From: Opitutaceae bacterium
GTDB lineage: Bacteria > Verrucomicrobiota > Verrucomicrobiia > Opitutales > Opitutaceae
Reading direction: 5' to 3'
DNA length: 64,000 nt
Assembly: GCA_016794625.1 (NCBI GenBank)
Contig: JAEUGY010000046.1
Span: 124,001-188,000, forward strand
Part shown: in pieces, positions 63,884-64,000 of the stretch
How the letters are laid out: the number at the start of each line of letters is the position of its first letter
Position numbering within the stretch: position 1 is the stretch's first letter
Translations under genes and position numbers: made by a program
The notes under the pieces: generated by a model
Told to the model about the DNA's origin: nothing
The model's input: the letters and a program-made list of their open reading frames with translations, nothing else
Database searches by the model: none

Positions 63884-64000
63884 TCAAACACGAAAGTCAG
63901 CGTTCTTAAGCGTCGCTTGACACCATTGAAGTACTTGCGCAAATACATTTCCGGCTTCGAGTTGACCGCACTTTCGATCGAGACTTCTTGCGAAAGCTAA
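63884..64000 (-). CDS. Possible 3' end of a gene entering from the right
   Basis: The minus strand is open from the window edge to a TGA at 63884, giving 38 residues ending LQWCQATLKNADFRV. It would lie upstream of the kinase on the same strand, about 350 bp away. A plus-strand frame from GTG 63857 to the TAA at the window end (47 residues) competes with it, so the coding strand is undecided. Confidence 0.3.
   Translation of the reverse strand, partial: LAFARSLDRKCGQLEAGNVFAQVLQWCQATLKNADFRV

Larger units (their letters stand above)
63532..64000. other. AT-rich region upstream of the sensor kinase
   Basis: 469 bp with G+C clearly below the rest; hand counts give 45% for 63601-63660 and 35% for 63661-63720. 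It holds no family-recognisable gene. Two weak open frames are listed separately. The kinase promoter should lie here. Confidence 0.6.

Overview
The window looks like chromosomal core DNA from a Gram-negative bacterium of the Planctomycetes-Verrucomicrobia group, most likely a verrucomicrobium. The reasons are a Minf_1886-type gene at 33416-33856 (a family I know only from that group), LPS transport and Kdo genes (lptA, lptB, lptC-like, kdsC), a TonB/ExbB/ExbD system, an HPr kinase inside an LPS operon, GatCAB amidotransferase, and uniformly high G+C over most of the window. No rRNA, CRISPR array, insertion sequence or integrase was found. G+C falls clearly at the extreme right edge (after about 62.7 kb).

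Layout. 1-3.4 kb: 5' part of leuA (minus), then a plus-strand cassette of ECF sigma factor, small membrane protein and Spy/CpxP-like protein, then coaC and an SRP RNA gene. 3.4-5.6 kb: sucCD (minus), divergent from a small CII-like regulator. 6.2-12.6 kb: a long minus-strand run: fused E1 dehydrogenase, kdsC, lptC-like, lptA-like, lptB, hprK, rph. 12.7-17.6 kb: a minus-strand envelope-energisation operon (exbB, exbD, exbD, tonB, TPR protein and two related coiled-coil proteins), with three tRNA genes upstream (Lys, Thr, Gln).

18.5-27.4 kb: plus-strand translation block: a PLP dehydratase-like enzyme, rpmI, rplT, pheS, pheT, gatC, gatA, gatB. 27.4-36.9 kb: Tat-signal TIM-barrel isomerase (minus), a giant solute-binding-protein/permease fusion, an exported superoxide dismutase, a divergent Fur-family regulator, the Minf_1886 protein, a two-domain M16 peptidase and a secreted EF-hand protein. 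37.0-41.7 kb: minus-strand M24 peptidase, hldA-like kinase, mutM, tlyA, nadK.

41.8-51.9 kb: mostly single genes in mixed orientation: DUF192, two NUDIX proteins, metallophosphoesterase, DUF4412, rlmJ, Hsp20, a BASS-type transporter, MazG-like pyrophosphohydrolase, mog, gluQ, LOG. 51.9-59.4 kb: a compact moxR-DUF58-batA-batB-batC-batD/E operon (minus). 59.5-64 kb: a release-factor-like protein, PEGA lipoprotein, MOSC protein and a 680-residue membrane sensor kinase whose N-terminal half and upstream DNA are AT-rich.

Functionally the window joins central metabolism (LeuA, SucCD, E1, CoaC, NadK), outer-membrane biogenesis (Lpt/Kdo/heptose), translation (PheST, GatCAB, L35, L20, GluQ, TlyA, RlmJ, SRP RNA) and two envelope machines, the ExbBD/TonB operon and the MoxR/Bat operon. 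The less ordinary items are the SBP-permease fusion, the ExbBD operon with its paired coiled-coil proteins, the BatD-BatE fusion, a MutM without a canonical zinc finger, a Fur-family protein without the usual metal-ligand clusters, and a strong nested hairpin after hsp20.
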